From Falsiroseomonas tokyonensis (GTDB taxonomy: Bacteria > Pseudomonadota > Alphaproteobacteria > Acetobacterales > Acetobacteraceae), in contig NZ_JAFNJS010000001.1 in NCBI RefSeq assembly GCF_019024325.1, forward strand, positions 868,001 to 932,000: 64,000 bases of DNA. The letters are read 5' to 3'. The notes beneath the pieces are model-generated. The model saw only the letters and a program-made list of their open reading frames with translations, was not told where the DNA came from and made no database searches. Numbering within the stretch: position 1 is the stretch's first letter; the number at the start of each line of letters is the position of its first letter. This document shows positions 1-7,641 of the stretch, piece by piece. Position numbers and translations under genes: made by a program.

Positions 1-1
1 C

Positions 2-364
2 TGCCCCGAATACAATGCCGGCATTCCCGCGCCGCTGAAGAACGCGATCGACTGGCTGTCCCGCGCCGAGGGCATCGGCGGCGTCACGGCGCCGCCCGGC
101 GAGACACGCCGCACGCCGCTGGCCGGACTGCCGACCGCCATCATCGGCGCTTCCCCCGGCATGCTCGGCACGGCGCGCGCGCAGCAGCATCTGCGCATGT
201 CGCTGCAATCCACCGGCACCCCGGTGATGCCGGGGCCCGAGGCTTTTGTCAGTGCCGCGCCGAAGAAGTTTGAAGGCGGCGAGTTGATCGATGAACCGAG
301 CCGCGCCGCGGTGACAAAAGTGCTGGCGGGGCTGGTGGGCTGGGCGGCCCGGCTGAAGGACTGA
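2..364 (+). CDS. NADPH-dependent FMN reductase family protein, C-terminal part
   Basis: The gene enters from the left edge, so its N-terminus and start are missing; about 120 residues remain, open from base 2 to a TGA at 362-364. The first visible residues, PEYNAGIPAPLKNAIDW, are the family signature of flavodoxin-fold NAD(P)H-dependent FMN/chromate/quinone reductases. Such enzymes use NAD(P)H to reduce FMN and, through it, quinones, azo dyes or chromate in the cytosol. The stop codon touches the stop of the convergent MFS gene. The actual substrate cannot be told from this fragment. Confidence 0.85.
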   Translation, partial: CPEYNAGIPAPLKNAIDWLSRAEGIGGVTAPPGETRRTPLAGLPTAIIGASPGMLGTARAQQHLRMSLQSTGTPVMPGPEAFVSAAPKKFEGGELIDEPSRAAVTKVLAGLVGWAARLKD

Positions 365-1603
365 CTATTCCGCCGCCGGCACCGCCCCGCGCGGCGGGGC
401 CGGCGCGGCCCAGAGCTCCGGCGCCAGCTCCTCCTTCCGATCCGGGAAGGCCAGCGCGCAGAGGAAGGTGATGGCGGCGAAGACCGCCAGCACCGTCAGC
501 ACGCTGCCCAGGCCGCCGGCCGTCGCATGCAGCCAGGCGATGAAGGGGCTGGCCGCCGCGGCGCCCAAAAACCCCACGAAGAAGCGGATCGAATAGAGTT
601 TCGCCCGCAGCGCCGGCGCCACATAGCGCGCCGTCATCGTCTCGTTCACCGTCACCTGGCCGAAGATGGCGGCCGCGATCAGCCCGGCCACCGGCAGTAC
701 CGCCCAGCCCTGCAACTGCGACAACAGCAGAAAGCCGGGCATCTGGATGCAGGCCAGCGGCAGGAAGACGCGCTTCAGCGTGTTGCGGTCGATCAGGCGG
801 CCCACCGTGAACTGCGTCAGCCCGCCGCAGATCGTCACCAGGAAGGCGAGAAGCCCCACCACCGGCAGCAGGTCCGGACTATCCGCCAGCCGCTCCGCCA
901 TCAGTTTTGGCAAAAGCAGCGTGAAGGCGTTGAAGATGAAGCCGGAGACGGTGGCCAGGCTCAGCAGCACCACCACCGCGCGCCGCACCACCGCGGCCGG
1001 AATTTCGGGAAAGGGCTTGCCGGCGGCCTTGTTGCGGGCGACGTCCTCCGGCCCCTCCCGCAGGTACAGAAGGCCGACCAGCAGGCACAAGGCGCCCGGC
1101 ACGGCCAGCGCCCAGCGCCAGCCAAGCCAGGCGGCCAGGAAGGCGGTGACCACCGGCGCCAGGGCCACGCCCAGATTGCCGAAGACGCCGTTGATGCCCA
1201 TGGCCGCGCCCACCCGCGCCCCCGCCGCATCCACCAGCATGGCCGTGCCGATCGGGTGGTAGATCGCGCTGAAGGCGCCCATCACTGCCAGCCCCGCCGC
1301 CAGCCAGTACGGCCCCGGCGCGAAGGACGACAGCACCAGCGCCCCGCCGCTGCCGAGGAAGAAGGCCGCCATCAGCGCCGGCCGGCCGAAACGTTCCGCC
1401 AGCCAGCCCATCGGCAGGCTGCCGAGGCCATAGAGCACGAACATGCCGGTGCCGAGCGCCAGGATCGGCCCGTAGTCGGTGCCGAACATCGCCGGTTCCT
1501 GCAGCACGATGGCCAGCACGGCGGTGGCCAGGATCAGCAGCCCGTAATGGGTGAAGATATGCGCCGCATTGACGAACCAGATTTGCCGCTGTGCCGCGTC
1601 CAT
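365..1603 (-). CDS. MFS transporter, probable drug/metabolite efflux
   Basis: This 412-residue, strongly hydrophobic protein has the alternating membrane-helix pattern of a 12-helix major facilitator. The short cytoplasmic loop near residues 65-75 (MGWLAERFGRPAL) matches the MFS loop 2-3 motif, and the segment AIYHPIGTAMLVDAAG recalls fosmidomycin-resistance-type (Fsr) exporters. It should sit in the inner membrane and export a small molecule by proton antiport. It lies head to head with an AraC regulator across a 60 nt gap, the usual arrangement for a regulator controlling its neighbour. Substrate unknown; the Fsr resemblance is from memory. Confidence 0.85.
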   Translation of the reverse strand: MDAAQRQIWFVNAAHIFTHYGLLILATAVLAIVLQEPAMFGTDYGPILALGTGMFVLYGLGSLPMGWLAERFGRPALMAAFFLGSGGALVLSSFAPGPYWLAAGLAVMGAFSAIYHPIGTAMLVDAAGARVGAAMGINGVFGNLGVALAPVVTAFLAAWLGWRWALAVPGALCLLVGLLYLREGPEDVARNKAAGKPFPEIPAAVVRRAVVVLLSLATVSGFIFNAFTLLLPKLMAERLADSPDLLPVVGLLAFLVTICGGLTQFTVGRLIDRNTLKRVFLPLACIQMPGFLLLSQLQGWAVLPVAGLIAAAIFGQVTVNETMTARYVAPALRAKLYSIRFFVGFLGAAAASPFIAWLHATAGGLGSVLTVLAVFAAITFLCALAFPDRKEELAPELWAAPAPPRGAVPAAE

Positions 1604-1663
1604 GACCGTTTCCCCTGAACGGCCTCATGCTAGCCTGGCGGTCCACAGACGGCTCGACAGATC

Positions 1664-2452
1664 ATGTCGCCAATCCGCCAAGATCCCGCCCCGCGAAGGG
1701 GGCTGCCGCAGGAGGCGGTGGACCGCCCCCTCGCCGCCTTCGCCCGCGACTATCCGGCCGGCGAGGAAGTGCCCCGCCACAGCCACGACCGCGCCCAGTT
1801 GCTCTATGCGACGCAGGGCATCATGCGCATCACCACCGACGAGGCCGGCTTCGTCGTGCCGCCGCTGCACGCGCTGTGGATGCCGGCGGGTGTGGCGCAT
1901 CAGGTGGTTACGGAGGGCGGCGTCGCCATGCGCGCCCTGTTCCTGCGCGCCGATGCCGCCCGCGCCGGCCCCGGCGCCACCACCGTGCTCGCCGTATCCG
2001 CTTTGCTGCGCGAACTGATCCTGGCCGCCTGCGCGGAGCCGCTGGAATGGGACCAGGCTGGGCGAGGCGGGCATCTGGCCGCGCTGATCCTGGACGAGAT
2101 CGCCCGCGCCCCCGCGCTGCCCTTCCGGGTGCCGGAGCCGCGCGACCCGCGCCTGAAGCGCCTCGCCGCCGCGCTGCGCGCCGCGCCCGCCAGCCAGCGC
2201 GGACTGGAGGAATGGGCGGCGCTGGCCGGCGCCAGCCCGCGTACGCTGGAGCGCCGCTTTCGCGCCGAGACCGGCCTGTCCTTCGCCCGCTGGCGGCAGA
2301 CCCTGCGGCTGGCGGAGGCCGCGGCGCGGCTGGCCGGTGGCGAAACCCCGGCGCGCGCCGCGGCGGCAGTGGGCTATGCCAGCGCGCCGGCTTTCGGTGC
2401 TGCCTTCCGGGCGGCCTTCGGCATCACGCCGGGCGCGGCGCGGGCGCCCTGA
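1664..2452 (+). CDS. AraC family transcriptional regulator with cupin sensor
   Basis: This 262-residue protein has an N-terminal cupin sensor domain (residues about 20-95, with the metal/ligand-type stretch PRHSHDRAQLLYATQG) and a C-terminal AraC double helix-turn-helix (about 165-255; EEWAALAGASPRTLERRF, then a second helix-turn-helix around VGYASAPAFGAAFRAAFG). It should bind DNA and switch a neighbouring promoter on effector binding. Its divergent partner is the MFS exporter 60 nt away, the most likely target. Its last 29 nt overlap the end of the convergent carbonic-anhydrase-like gene. Effector unknown. Confidence 0.9.
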   Translation: MSPIRQDPAPRRGLPQEAVDRPLAAFARDYPAGEEVPRHSHDRAQLLYATQGIMRITTDEAGFVVPPLHALWMPAGVAHQVVTEGGVAMRALFLRADAARAGPGATTVLAVSALLRELILAACAEPLEWDQAGRGGHLAALILDEIARAPALPFRVPEPRDPRLKRLAAALRAAPASQRGLEEWAALAGASPRTLERRFRAETGLSFARWRQTLRLAEAAARLAGGETPARAAAAVGYASAPAFGAAFRAAFGITPGAARAP

Positions 2453-3371
2453 CCAGGCGGTCGAACCAGCTGGTGGATCGCCACAGCCCCTCCGGCCTTG
2501 GCGAAAGCCCCTCGGCCTCCAGCAGCAGGGCGGTGCGGCGATCGGCCTCGGCGGTCGGCAGGCTGCCGGACAGGCGGCGATACAGGGCACTGGCCCGCGC
2601 CAGATCGGTGCGGGCGACGCGCCCGCGCGCATCGGCGCGGCTGCGGAGGTAGACCGCCACCTCCCGCGCCGCGGCGGCGCCCGTAGCCTGCCCGCGCTCG
2701 CTGGCGGCGGCGGCCAGCGCTGCGCGGGCGGCTTCTGCGGTCAGGCCATGGCGGGTGACGCCTTCGGCCAGCAGATCGCGCTCGGCCTCCGGCGCCAGCG
2801 GGCCGTCGCGCAGGCGAAGGCGCAGCAGCTCGGCGTAGGCGGGCGGCACCGCGCTGGTCGGCTGGACGGGGGAGACGGCCTCCGCCCGCAGCGGGGCGCG
2901 GCCAGCTTGGGGGAAGCCGGCGCAGGCGGCGCAGGGCAGCAGGGTGGAGCGGCCATCCAGCTCCATCAGCCGCAGCTCCACCTGCATGTCCGGATGCCGC
3001 GCCAGCACGGCGGCCGCCGCCTGGTCCAGCACCGCCTGGTGCTGCCGCAGCTCATCCGCCGGGTCGAGCGAAAGGCGCCGCCCGGCGAACAGGTCCATGG
3101 CGCCGCAATCCCGGTGATTGACGAAGACCACCTTGCGCACGCCGTGCAGCTGGCGCGACGCCGCAAGATTTTCCCAAAGCGCCTGACCCCAGGCGGGACG
3201 ATTCGAATCGACCGCCGCCAGCGCCGCGCCGGCGATGCGGAATTCGGCGTAGCGATCGGTGCGTCCGACCGCATCCATCAGCACCGTCAGGTCGTCCACC
3301 AGCCGCGGATCGATGCAGCCGACGACGAAGGCATCCGCCTTGCTGGGCGGTCCATGGGGCGCCTGGGTCAT
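2424..3371 (-). CDS. Beta-carbonic-anhydrase-like domain fused to an uncharacterised C-terminal domain
   Basis: A 315-residue protein. Residues 13-140 look like a beta-carbonic anhydrase core: Cys19-x-Asp21-x-Arg23 and His86-x-x-Cys89 reproduce the zinc ligands and the Asp-Arg dyad of that family, although the rest is divergent. After a Pro/Ala linker, residues 178-310 form a second domain clearly related to the small protein encoded at 7192-7638 (shared pattern AE-x2-LL-x-EG-x-TR-x-GLT, then a C-terminal aromatic RW/SW-Y/F motif). The ATG overlaps the upstream stop as ATGA, so it is translationally coupled as last gene of the arm 5393-2424. It could hydrate CO2, bind zinc, or be a dead scaffold. 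No signal peptide is visible. Confidence 0.7.
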   Translation of the reverse strand: MTQAPHGPPSKADAFVVGCIDPRLVDDLTVLMDAVGRTDRYAEFRIAGAALAAVDSNRPAWGQALWENLAASRQLHGVRKVVFVNHRDCGAMDLFAGRRLSLDPADELRQHQAVLDQAAAAVLARHPDMQVELRLMELDGRSTLLPCAACAGFPQAGRAPLRAEAVSPVQPTSAVPPAYAELLRLRLRDGPLAPEAERDLLAEGVTRHGLTAEAARAALAAAASERGQATGAAAAREVAVYLRSRADARGRVARTDLARASALYRRLSGSLPTAEADRRTALLLEAEGLSPRPEGLWRSTSWFDRLVRAPAPRPA

Positions 3372-3784
3372 TTCGCGATTTCCTCGGTATGGCTGATGCC
3401 GCCCAGGCGGTGATCGACATGGGAATAGGACAGGCCGGCGGTGAACAGCGCCGCCAGCGTCAGCAGCGCGCCGGTGATCAGCGAGCCCAGGCTGAAGGCG
3501 CCGGCGCCGGTCAGATTGGCCAGCGTCATGCCGGCGCCCAGGCAGAACAGCGTCACCAGCACCATGCCGCGCAGCTTCAGCACGCCGCGCGTGGTGCGCC
3601 AGAGCATCAGCAGGATGATGGTCAGCAGCGCGCCCACCGCCAGCTTGGCCCAGAACCAGTCGAAGCCCTGCAGCAGCCAATGCAGGTAGGAATAGCCGGA
3701 GGGGTTGTAGGCGCCGAAGACGACGAAGAGGCAGAACAGCCCCCGCGCCACCACGCCGCGCCAGTCGAAGCGCTCCGCGCTCAC
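3368..3784 (-). CDS. Small inner-membrane protein, DUF6524-like
   Basis: This 138-residue membrane protein has about four hydrophobic helices (roughly residues 10-30, 42-62, 68-92 and 97-118) and a conserved-looking N-terminus, FDWRGVVARGL followed by YNPSGYSYLHW. I recall that pattern from the uncharacterised DUF6524 family; no function is known to me. The start is a GTG overlapping the upstream stop (GTGA), and its own stop overlaps the next ATG (ATGA), so it is co-translated between a secreted mitofilin-like protein and the carbonic-anhydrase-like fusion. The DUF assignment is from memory and needs a profile search. Confidence 0.65.
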   Translation of the reverse strand: MSAERFDWRGVVARGLFCLFVVFGAYNPSGYSYLHWLLQGFDWFWAKLAVGALLTIILLMLWRTTRGVLKLRGMVLVTLFCLGAGMTLANLTGAGAFSLGSLITGALLTLAALFTAGLSYSHVDHRLGGISHTEEIAK

Positions 3785-4371
3785 GGGCTTAATCCCGTGC
3801 GCTGCGCCACCAGCCCGGCCAAAGCGGCGGCGGCCGCGTCCGCCGCCAGGCGGCGGGCGAGCTGCGCGCGCCAGGGAAGCAGCGCCTCGGCCGCCGGGCC
3901 CTGCAGCGTCGCCAGCACCCCATCCGCCGCCGCCAGCGCGCCCTGGTCGAGCAGCGCCTCCGCCGCCGCGGTGGCGGCGAGTGCCGGGCTGTCATCGGCC
4001 CCCATCCGGGCGCCGAAGCGCGCACCCAGCCGCATGGCGGCGGCCATCCAGTGCTGCATCCGGCCGGGCTCCGCCTCGCCCATCTCGGCCAGCACCGCGC
4101 GTTCGGCAGCGGCGGGGAAGCTGGCGGCCAGTTGCCGCGGCAGCGGCGCGCCGAGCGGCGCCACCGCCTCCAGCGGCGCCAGCAACGCCTGCCAGCCGGG
4201 ATCGCCGGCGGTCAGCGCCTGGGCCACGGCCAGCGGCCGCGGGAAGGGGGCGGCGCGGGACAGATGCGGGGCCAGCAGTTCGGCCCCCGCCAGCGCCAGC
4301 AGCGCCGGCTGCGCGCCCGCCGCGGGGGCCAGCAGCGCGGTGAGCACCAGGGCCAGCAGCGCGCGGCGCAT
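3781..4371 (-). CDS. Secreted protein resembling a mitofilin C-terminal domain
   Basis: A 196-residue Ala/Leu-rich protein with a clear signal peptide (MRRALLALVLTALLAPAAGA) for the periplasm. Residues 75-190 follow the helical pattern of the C-terminal part of bacterial mitofilin-like proteins: P-x-LA-x-SFP-x-AA, a Trp-containing helix, then AEALLDQG-x-LAAA and a Leu/Ala heptad tail. The protein encoded at 9555-10460 has the same pattern. The ATG at 4371 forms TGATG with the upstream stop; an alternative GTG at 4380 exists but is less attractive. It lacks the membrane anchor and coiled coil of true mitofilins, so the match is structural and tentative. Confidence 0.55.
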   Translation of the reverse strand: MRRALLALVLTALLAPAAGAQPALLALAGAELLAPHLSRAAPFPRPLAVAQALTAGDPGWQALLAPLEAVAPLGAPLPRQLAASFPAAAERAVLAEMGEAEPGRMQHWMAAAMRLGARFGARMGADDSPALAATAAAEALLDQGALAAADGVLATLQGPAAEALLPWRAQLARRLAADAAAAALAGLVAQRTGLSP

Positions 4372-5393
4372 CAGCCGCACCCCGTCTGCGCGCCGCGCAG
4401 CGCCGCCTGGCGGGCGGCCAGGGCGGCGGCGATGGCGGCGCGGCCCTCATCGGCCAGCCGGGTCTCCGCGCGGCCGATGGCCTCCAGCGCCTGGGCCTCG
4501 AAGGCCTCGCGGTTCAGGGCGGAATCGACGCGGTTCAGCACCCAGTCGAGGCCCCAGGACAGGCCGACGCCGCCGGCCACCCCCAGCGCCACGCCCGGCG
4601 TGCCGCCCAGCGCATAGCCGAAGGCGCCGCCGGTCGCGACCAGCGACCCCGCCTCGCTCACCCGCAGCACCACCGCCCCCAGCCGCGCCGCCATGGGCCG
4701 CATGGAGCGCAGGAAGACCGTGCCGGTATCGGCGCCTTCCTCCACCACCAGGGCCAGCGGATCGAGCCCCGCCTCCTGCCAATCCGCCAGCGGCCGGGCG
4801 GCGGCGGCCAGATCCAGCCGGGGCACGGAAACGGCGCCGGGGGCGATCAGCGCGACGCGGGGCAGGGCAGCGGCCTGCCGCGCCACGCCCTCCAGCGCCC
4901 GTCGCCATTCGGCCGAAACCAGCGCGGCGACATGGGCGCGATCCTCGGCCAGGGATTCGGGCGGGATGGCGGGGGCCAGCACGCGGTTGCGGAATTCCTC
5001 CCGCACCGGCGTGGCCATGCCCTGGGCGATCCGCTCCGGCAGGCTTTGGGCATCGGCCTGGGCCACGCCTTCCGCCAGGCCGCGCGCGGCCAGGCCCAGC
5101 ACGCGATAGGCGGTCATGTAGCTCTGCACCCAGCCATAGGCCCAGTCGCCGAAGGCCGGCACCGCTTCCCGTGCCGCGGCCAGGCGCATGGCGGCGGCAT
5201 CTGCCAGCAGGCGATGCGCCATGGATTGGAGGCGCGCGGCCTCCGCCCCCAGGCGCTCATCCCATTCGGCCAGGACGGCCTCCGGCACTTCGCGCAAGGC
5301 GCAGCTGCCATCGGCCTGGCGCACCGCCATCGGGGCGGCCATCGCCGGAAAAGCGAAAAGCACCATCCCCAGCGCAACCCATGGACGCAGCAC
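4371..5393 (-). CDS. Secreted protein of unknown function with a glycine-rich membrane hairpin
   Basis: I do not recognise this 340-residue protein. It starts with a signal-peptide-like segment (RPWVALGMVLFAFPAMAAP), followed by a long alpha-helical Ala/Arg/Glu-rich region (about 25-225). Near residues 240-290 there is a Gly-rich hydrophobic hairpin (VATGGAFGYALGGTPGVALG, then GGVGLSWGLDWVLN) that could insert in a membrane, and then a short helical tail. The GTG at 5393 is preceded by AGGGCGG; an internal ATG at 5366 would shorten the signal peptide. It is the first gene of the arm ending at 2424 and has only 24 nt to the divergent membrane gene at 5418. Confidence 0.6.
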   Translation of the reverse strand: MLRPWVALGMVLFAFPAMAAPMAVRQADGSCALREVPEAVLAEWDERLGAEAARLQSMAHRLLADAAAMRLAAAREAVPAFGDWAYGWVQSYMTAYRVLGLAARGLAEGVAQADAQSLPERIAQGMATPVREEFRNRVLAPAIPPESLAEDRAHVAALVSAEWRRALEGVARQAAALPRVALIAPGAVSVPRLDLAAAARPLADWQEAGLDPLALVVEEGADTGTVFLRSMRPMAARLGAVVLRVSEAGSLVATGGAFGYALGGTPGVALGVAGGVGLSWGLDWVLNRVDSALNREAFEAQALEAIGRAETRLADEGRAAIAAALAARQAALRGAQTGCG

Positions 5394-5417
5394 GCCCCGC
5401 CGCCCTAGTTTCGCAAA

Positions 5418-6020
5418 ATGGACTCCAGCGGCATCGGCACGATCCTGTGGGGCGGGGCGGAGGCCGCGCTCGCCATCCTGCTCGCACTCGCCCTGCTGCG
5501 GCTGGCCAGCGTGCTCTATGGCGCGCTGGCGCCGGCGGATGCGGAAGCCGTGCCGCTGCTGCATGTTCTGGCGCTGGCCGCGGGCCTGGCCTGTGGCGTG
5601 GCGCTGCTGTTTGCCGTGCCGCATGCCGAGAGCTTTCGCATCTCCCGCATCTTCGCCGCCGACGGGCCCTGGCATCTCGGCCTGCCCGGCTTCCTGGCCC
5701 GCCACGGCCTGCCCGATGCCGCCACGCTGCAGGCTGCCTGGGCGCAGCTGCGCGGCGGCGGGCTGGGCGCCCTGCCGGGTGGGCTCGCCTTGCTGCTGCT
5801 GGCCGCTGGGCCGCTGGCGGCGCTGCGCTGGTGGCGCGGCATGGCGAGCCTGCGCGCCCTTTGCGCCTTTCTGCTGCTGGCCGCCAGCACCGCGCTGCTG
5901 CTGCACTACGCCATCCACCTGCTGGCCTGGATGCTGGCGTTGCTGAATTTCTGGCTGTTCGCGCTGCTGCTGTTCGCTTTCCAGCGCTGGCGTCATGCGC
6001 CCGCTCGTACCGGGCATTAG
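5418..6020 (+). CDS. Uncharacterised multi-pass membrane protein
   Basis: A 200-residue, very hydrophobic protein with about five likely membrane helices (approximately residues 8-36, 47-68, 112-135, 150-168 and 172-192) and a basic C-terminal tail ending RWRHAPARTGH. It is the only plus-strand gene inside the cluster 2424-10460, sitting between the two minus-strand arms: divergent from the secreted protein at 4371-5393, and convergent with the DUF4239-like gene whose stop is 2 nt away. High third-position GC throughout supports real coding. No family recognised. Confidence 0.6.
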   Translation: MDSSGIGTILWGGAEAALAILLALALLRLASVLYGALAPADAEAVPLLHVLALAAGLACGVALLFAVPHAESFRISRIFAADGPWHLGLPGFLARHGLPDAATLQAAWAQLRGGGLGALPGGLALLLLAAGPLAALRWWRGMASLRALCAFLLLAASTALLLHYAIHLLAWMLALLNFWLFALLLFAFQRWRHAPARTGH

Positions 6021-6022
6021 CA

Positions 6023-6823
6023 TCACGTCACCTGCATCAGCGACAGGAAGGGCCGCGGCGTCAGCAGCGCCGGGTCGCCCACGAAGGGAAAGGCCAGCTT
6101 CAGCGCCACCAGCAGCACCGCGCCCACGATCAGCGCGATGACCGCGCCCATGGTGTAGTGGATGGCCGCGTGGCCGCCGCCGAAGAACCACTGGAAGGCG
6201 ATGGTGGCGACAGAGACGGTCAGCACCAGCGCCCAGATCAGCCCCGACAGCGTGCGCGACATCACCGACAGCCGCCCGATCCGCGCCTGCGAGACCTGCG
6301 CCAGCCAGTCCGCGGTGGTCTGCTTCAGCGATTGCTGGCCGGAGGTTTCGCCGTTGGCATCGAGGAAGACGCGCGCCAGGCGCTGGAAGGCGGCCTCCGA
6401 CCCCGTGCTGGGCTGGCCCGCCTGCATTGCCGGCCAGTCCTGCTGCACCACCGCGCCCGCATAGAGGCGGATGGCGGTGCGCATTTCCTCCCGCAGGCTG
6501 GCGAAATCGGGACCGCTGAAGGCATCGACCGACAGCGCCAGCATATAGAGGTTCGCCGTCTCCTGCTGCACGGTGTCGCGCGCGGTCTGGTAGATGTCCC
6601 AGGACCCGACCAAGGCGAGGGCCGCGACCACCGCATAGATCTCGACCACGAAGCCGTATTTCACCGCGCCGATCTGCGAATTCGCGGCGAATTCCTGCGG
6701 CGTGAAAAGCTGGTGCATGACATGGCCGATGCCGAGCGCGAGCAGCACCGGCACGCCGGCGGTCAGCGCGATGGCGAGCCAGCCGGGCATGGCCGCGATC
6801 TGATGTGGCAGCGAGATTTCCAA
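6023..6823 (-). CDS. DUF4239 (bestrophin-like) membrane protein
   Basis: This 266-residue protein has two N-terminal hydrophobic segments (about 14-34 and 54-75), a soluble helical middle (80-195) and two C-terminal ones (about 198-222 and 228-250). The stretch KYGFVVEIYAVVAALALVGS with the following DIYQTARDTVQQETANLYML matches my memory of DUF4239, a bestrophin-like family of possible membrane channels. The start is a TTG at 6823: AGGAGG lies about six bases upstream, whereas the later in-frame ATG at 6790 would remove the first segment. It is the last gene of the right-hand arm (10460 to 6023). Function not established for the family. Confidence 0.7.
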   Translation of the reverse strand: MEISLPHQIAAMPGWLAIALTAGVPVLLALGIGHVMHQLFTPQEFAANSQIGAVKYGFVVEIYAVVAALALVGSWDIYQTARDTVQQETANLYMLALSVDAFSGPDFASLREEMRTAIRLYAGAVVQQDWPAMQAGQPSTGSEAAFQRLARVFLDANGETSGQQSLKQTTADWLAQVSQARIGRLSVMSRTLSGLIWALVLTVSVATIAFQWFFGGGHAAIHYTMGAVIALIVGAVLLVALKLAFPFVGDPALLTPRPFLSLMQVT

Positions 6824-6871
6824 CCGCCCCTCCTGGGCTTGCCCCCTCCGCGCCTTCTGGCGCGGGCGATC

Positions 6872-7177
6872 TCAATCCTGTTCGGCTTCGGTCCAGACCC
6901 AATGGCCGACGGCAAGGCCCGCCAGCCCACCGATCGCGGCGGCCAGCGCACCGCCATGGATCAGCGCGGAGCCCGCCGTGGCGCCGACGAAAAGCCCGAC
7001 GCCGAGCGCCACGGCATGGCCCGCCGTGATCTGCTGCGCCGGCACCGCCGGCAGCGTCACGGCGGGAATGGTGACGGAGGGAATGGCCGGCGTGGTCAGC
7101 ACCGGCTGGGCCTGGGCACCCTGCGGGGCAAGGACCAGCGCGGAGAGCAGCAGCAGCGTGGCGAGCAGCGTCTTCAT
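6872..7177 (-). CDS. Small exported protein with a glycine-zipper hairpin
   Basis: A 101-residue protein: signal peptide (about 1-23, ending QGAQA), a short Pro/Thr/Val-rich repeat-like linker (PAIPSVTIPAVTLPAVPA), then two Gly/Ala-rich hydrophobic segments (about 50-70 and 73-92, GALAAAIGGLAGLAVGHWVW) typical of a glycine-zipper membrane hairpin. The start ATG has AAGGA nine bases upstream. It lies between the DUF4239-like gene and the 148-residue protein in a tight run. Comparable Gly-rich hairpins occur in the secreted protein at 4371-5393. No family recognised. Confidence 0.65.
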   Translation of the reverse strand: MKTLLATLLLLSALVLAPQGAQAQPVLTTPAIPSVTIPAVTLPAVPAQQITAGHAVALGVGLFVGATAGSALIHGGALAAAIGGLAGLAVGHWVWTEAEQD

Positions 7178-7191
7178 GGGATGGTCCTTCC

Positions 7192-7638
7192 TCAGCTCTC
7201 GATCGCGCGGTACCAGCGCCGCGTGCGGATCAGCCTTCCATGCGGCTTCGGCTGCAGCTCCAGCTCCTCCATCCGCCGCTTCACGCGGCGCGCGGCTTCC
7301 GCCTGCGTCAGCCCGGCGCCGGCACGCGCGCGGTAGAAGGCCACGGCCTTGTCGAAATCGTGCCTCGCGATGCGGTTGCGGCGATCCGCCATGGTCTTCA
7401 GCAGCATGCCGGAGGAACGGCCGAGCTCGCCTTCCAGCGCGATCTCGTCCTGCTCCGCCGCCGCGCGCAGCAACCCGCTGGCCTGTTCCAGCGTCAGCCC
7501 GTAGCGCGTCAGCCCTTCCTCCAGCAGTCGGCGTTCCTCCGCACTTTCGAGGAAGCGGCGCCCCTGCATCTGCAGCTTGACCAGTTCGCCGAAGCGGGTC
7601 CGGCCATCATGCCCGGCCATCATGGCACTATCCTTCAT
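7192..7638 (-). CDS. Small soluble protein made of the domain also fused to the carbonic-anhydrase-like protein
   Basis: A 148-residue, charged, helix-rich protein without signal or membrane segment. Residues 15-145 align with residues 178-310 of the protein encoded at 2424-3371: both have an EL/LL-rich first helix, A-E-x2-LL-x-EG-x-TR-x-GLT, a central Arg-rich part followed by a Y-R helix, and a terminal RW/SW-Y/F motif. ATG at 7638 starts 3 nt after the upstream stop, but an internal ATG at 7623 has a better ribosome site (AAGGA, seven bases before), so the true start may be five residues later. Function unknown; sharing this domain between the two arms is the strongest hint that they form one system. 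Confidence 0.65.
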   Translation of the reverse strand: MKDSAMMAGHDGRTRFGELVKLQMQGRRFLESAEERRLLEEGLTRYGLTLEQASGLLRAAAEQDEIALEGELGRSSGMLLKTMADRRNRIARHDFDKAVAFYRARAGAGLTQAEAARRVKRRMEELELQPKPHGRLIRTRRWYRAIES

Positions 7639-7641
7639 GCT

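Noticed and set aside
4371-6902. A minus-strand frame of 843 codons running through the whole divergent gap.
   Set aside because: Only its last 340 codons (from GTG 5393) look like a protein with a signal peptide; the rest is antisense to the membrane gene at 5418 and out of frame with the DUF4239-like gene.
3389-7336. A very long open reading frame on the plus strand (over 1300 codons).
   Set aside because: It lies antisense to several genes with signal peptides, membrane helices and coupled start/stop overlaps; its own translation is low-complexity Arg/Pro/Ala, typical of antisense frames in GC-rich DNA.
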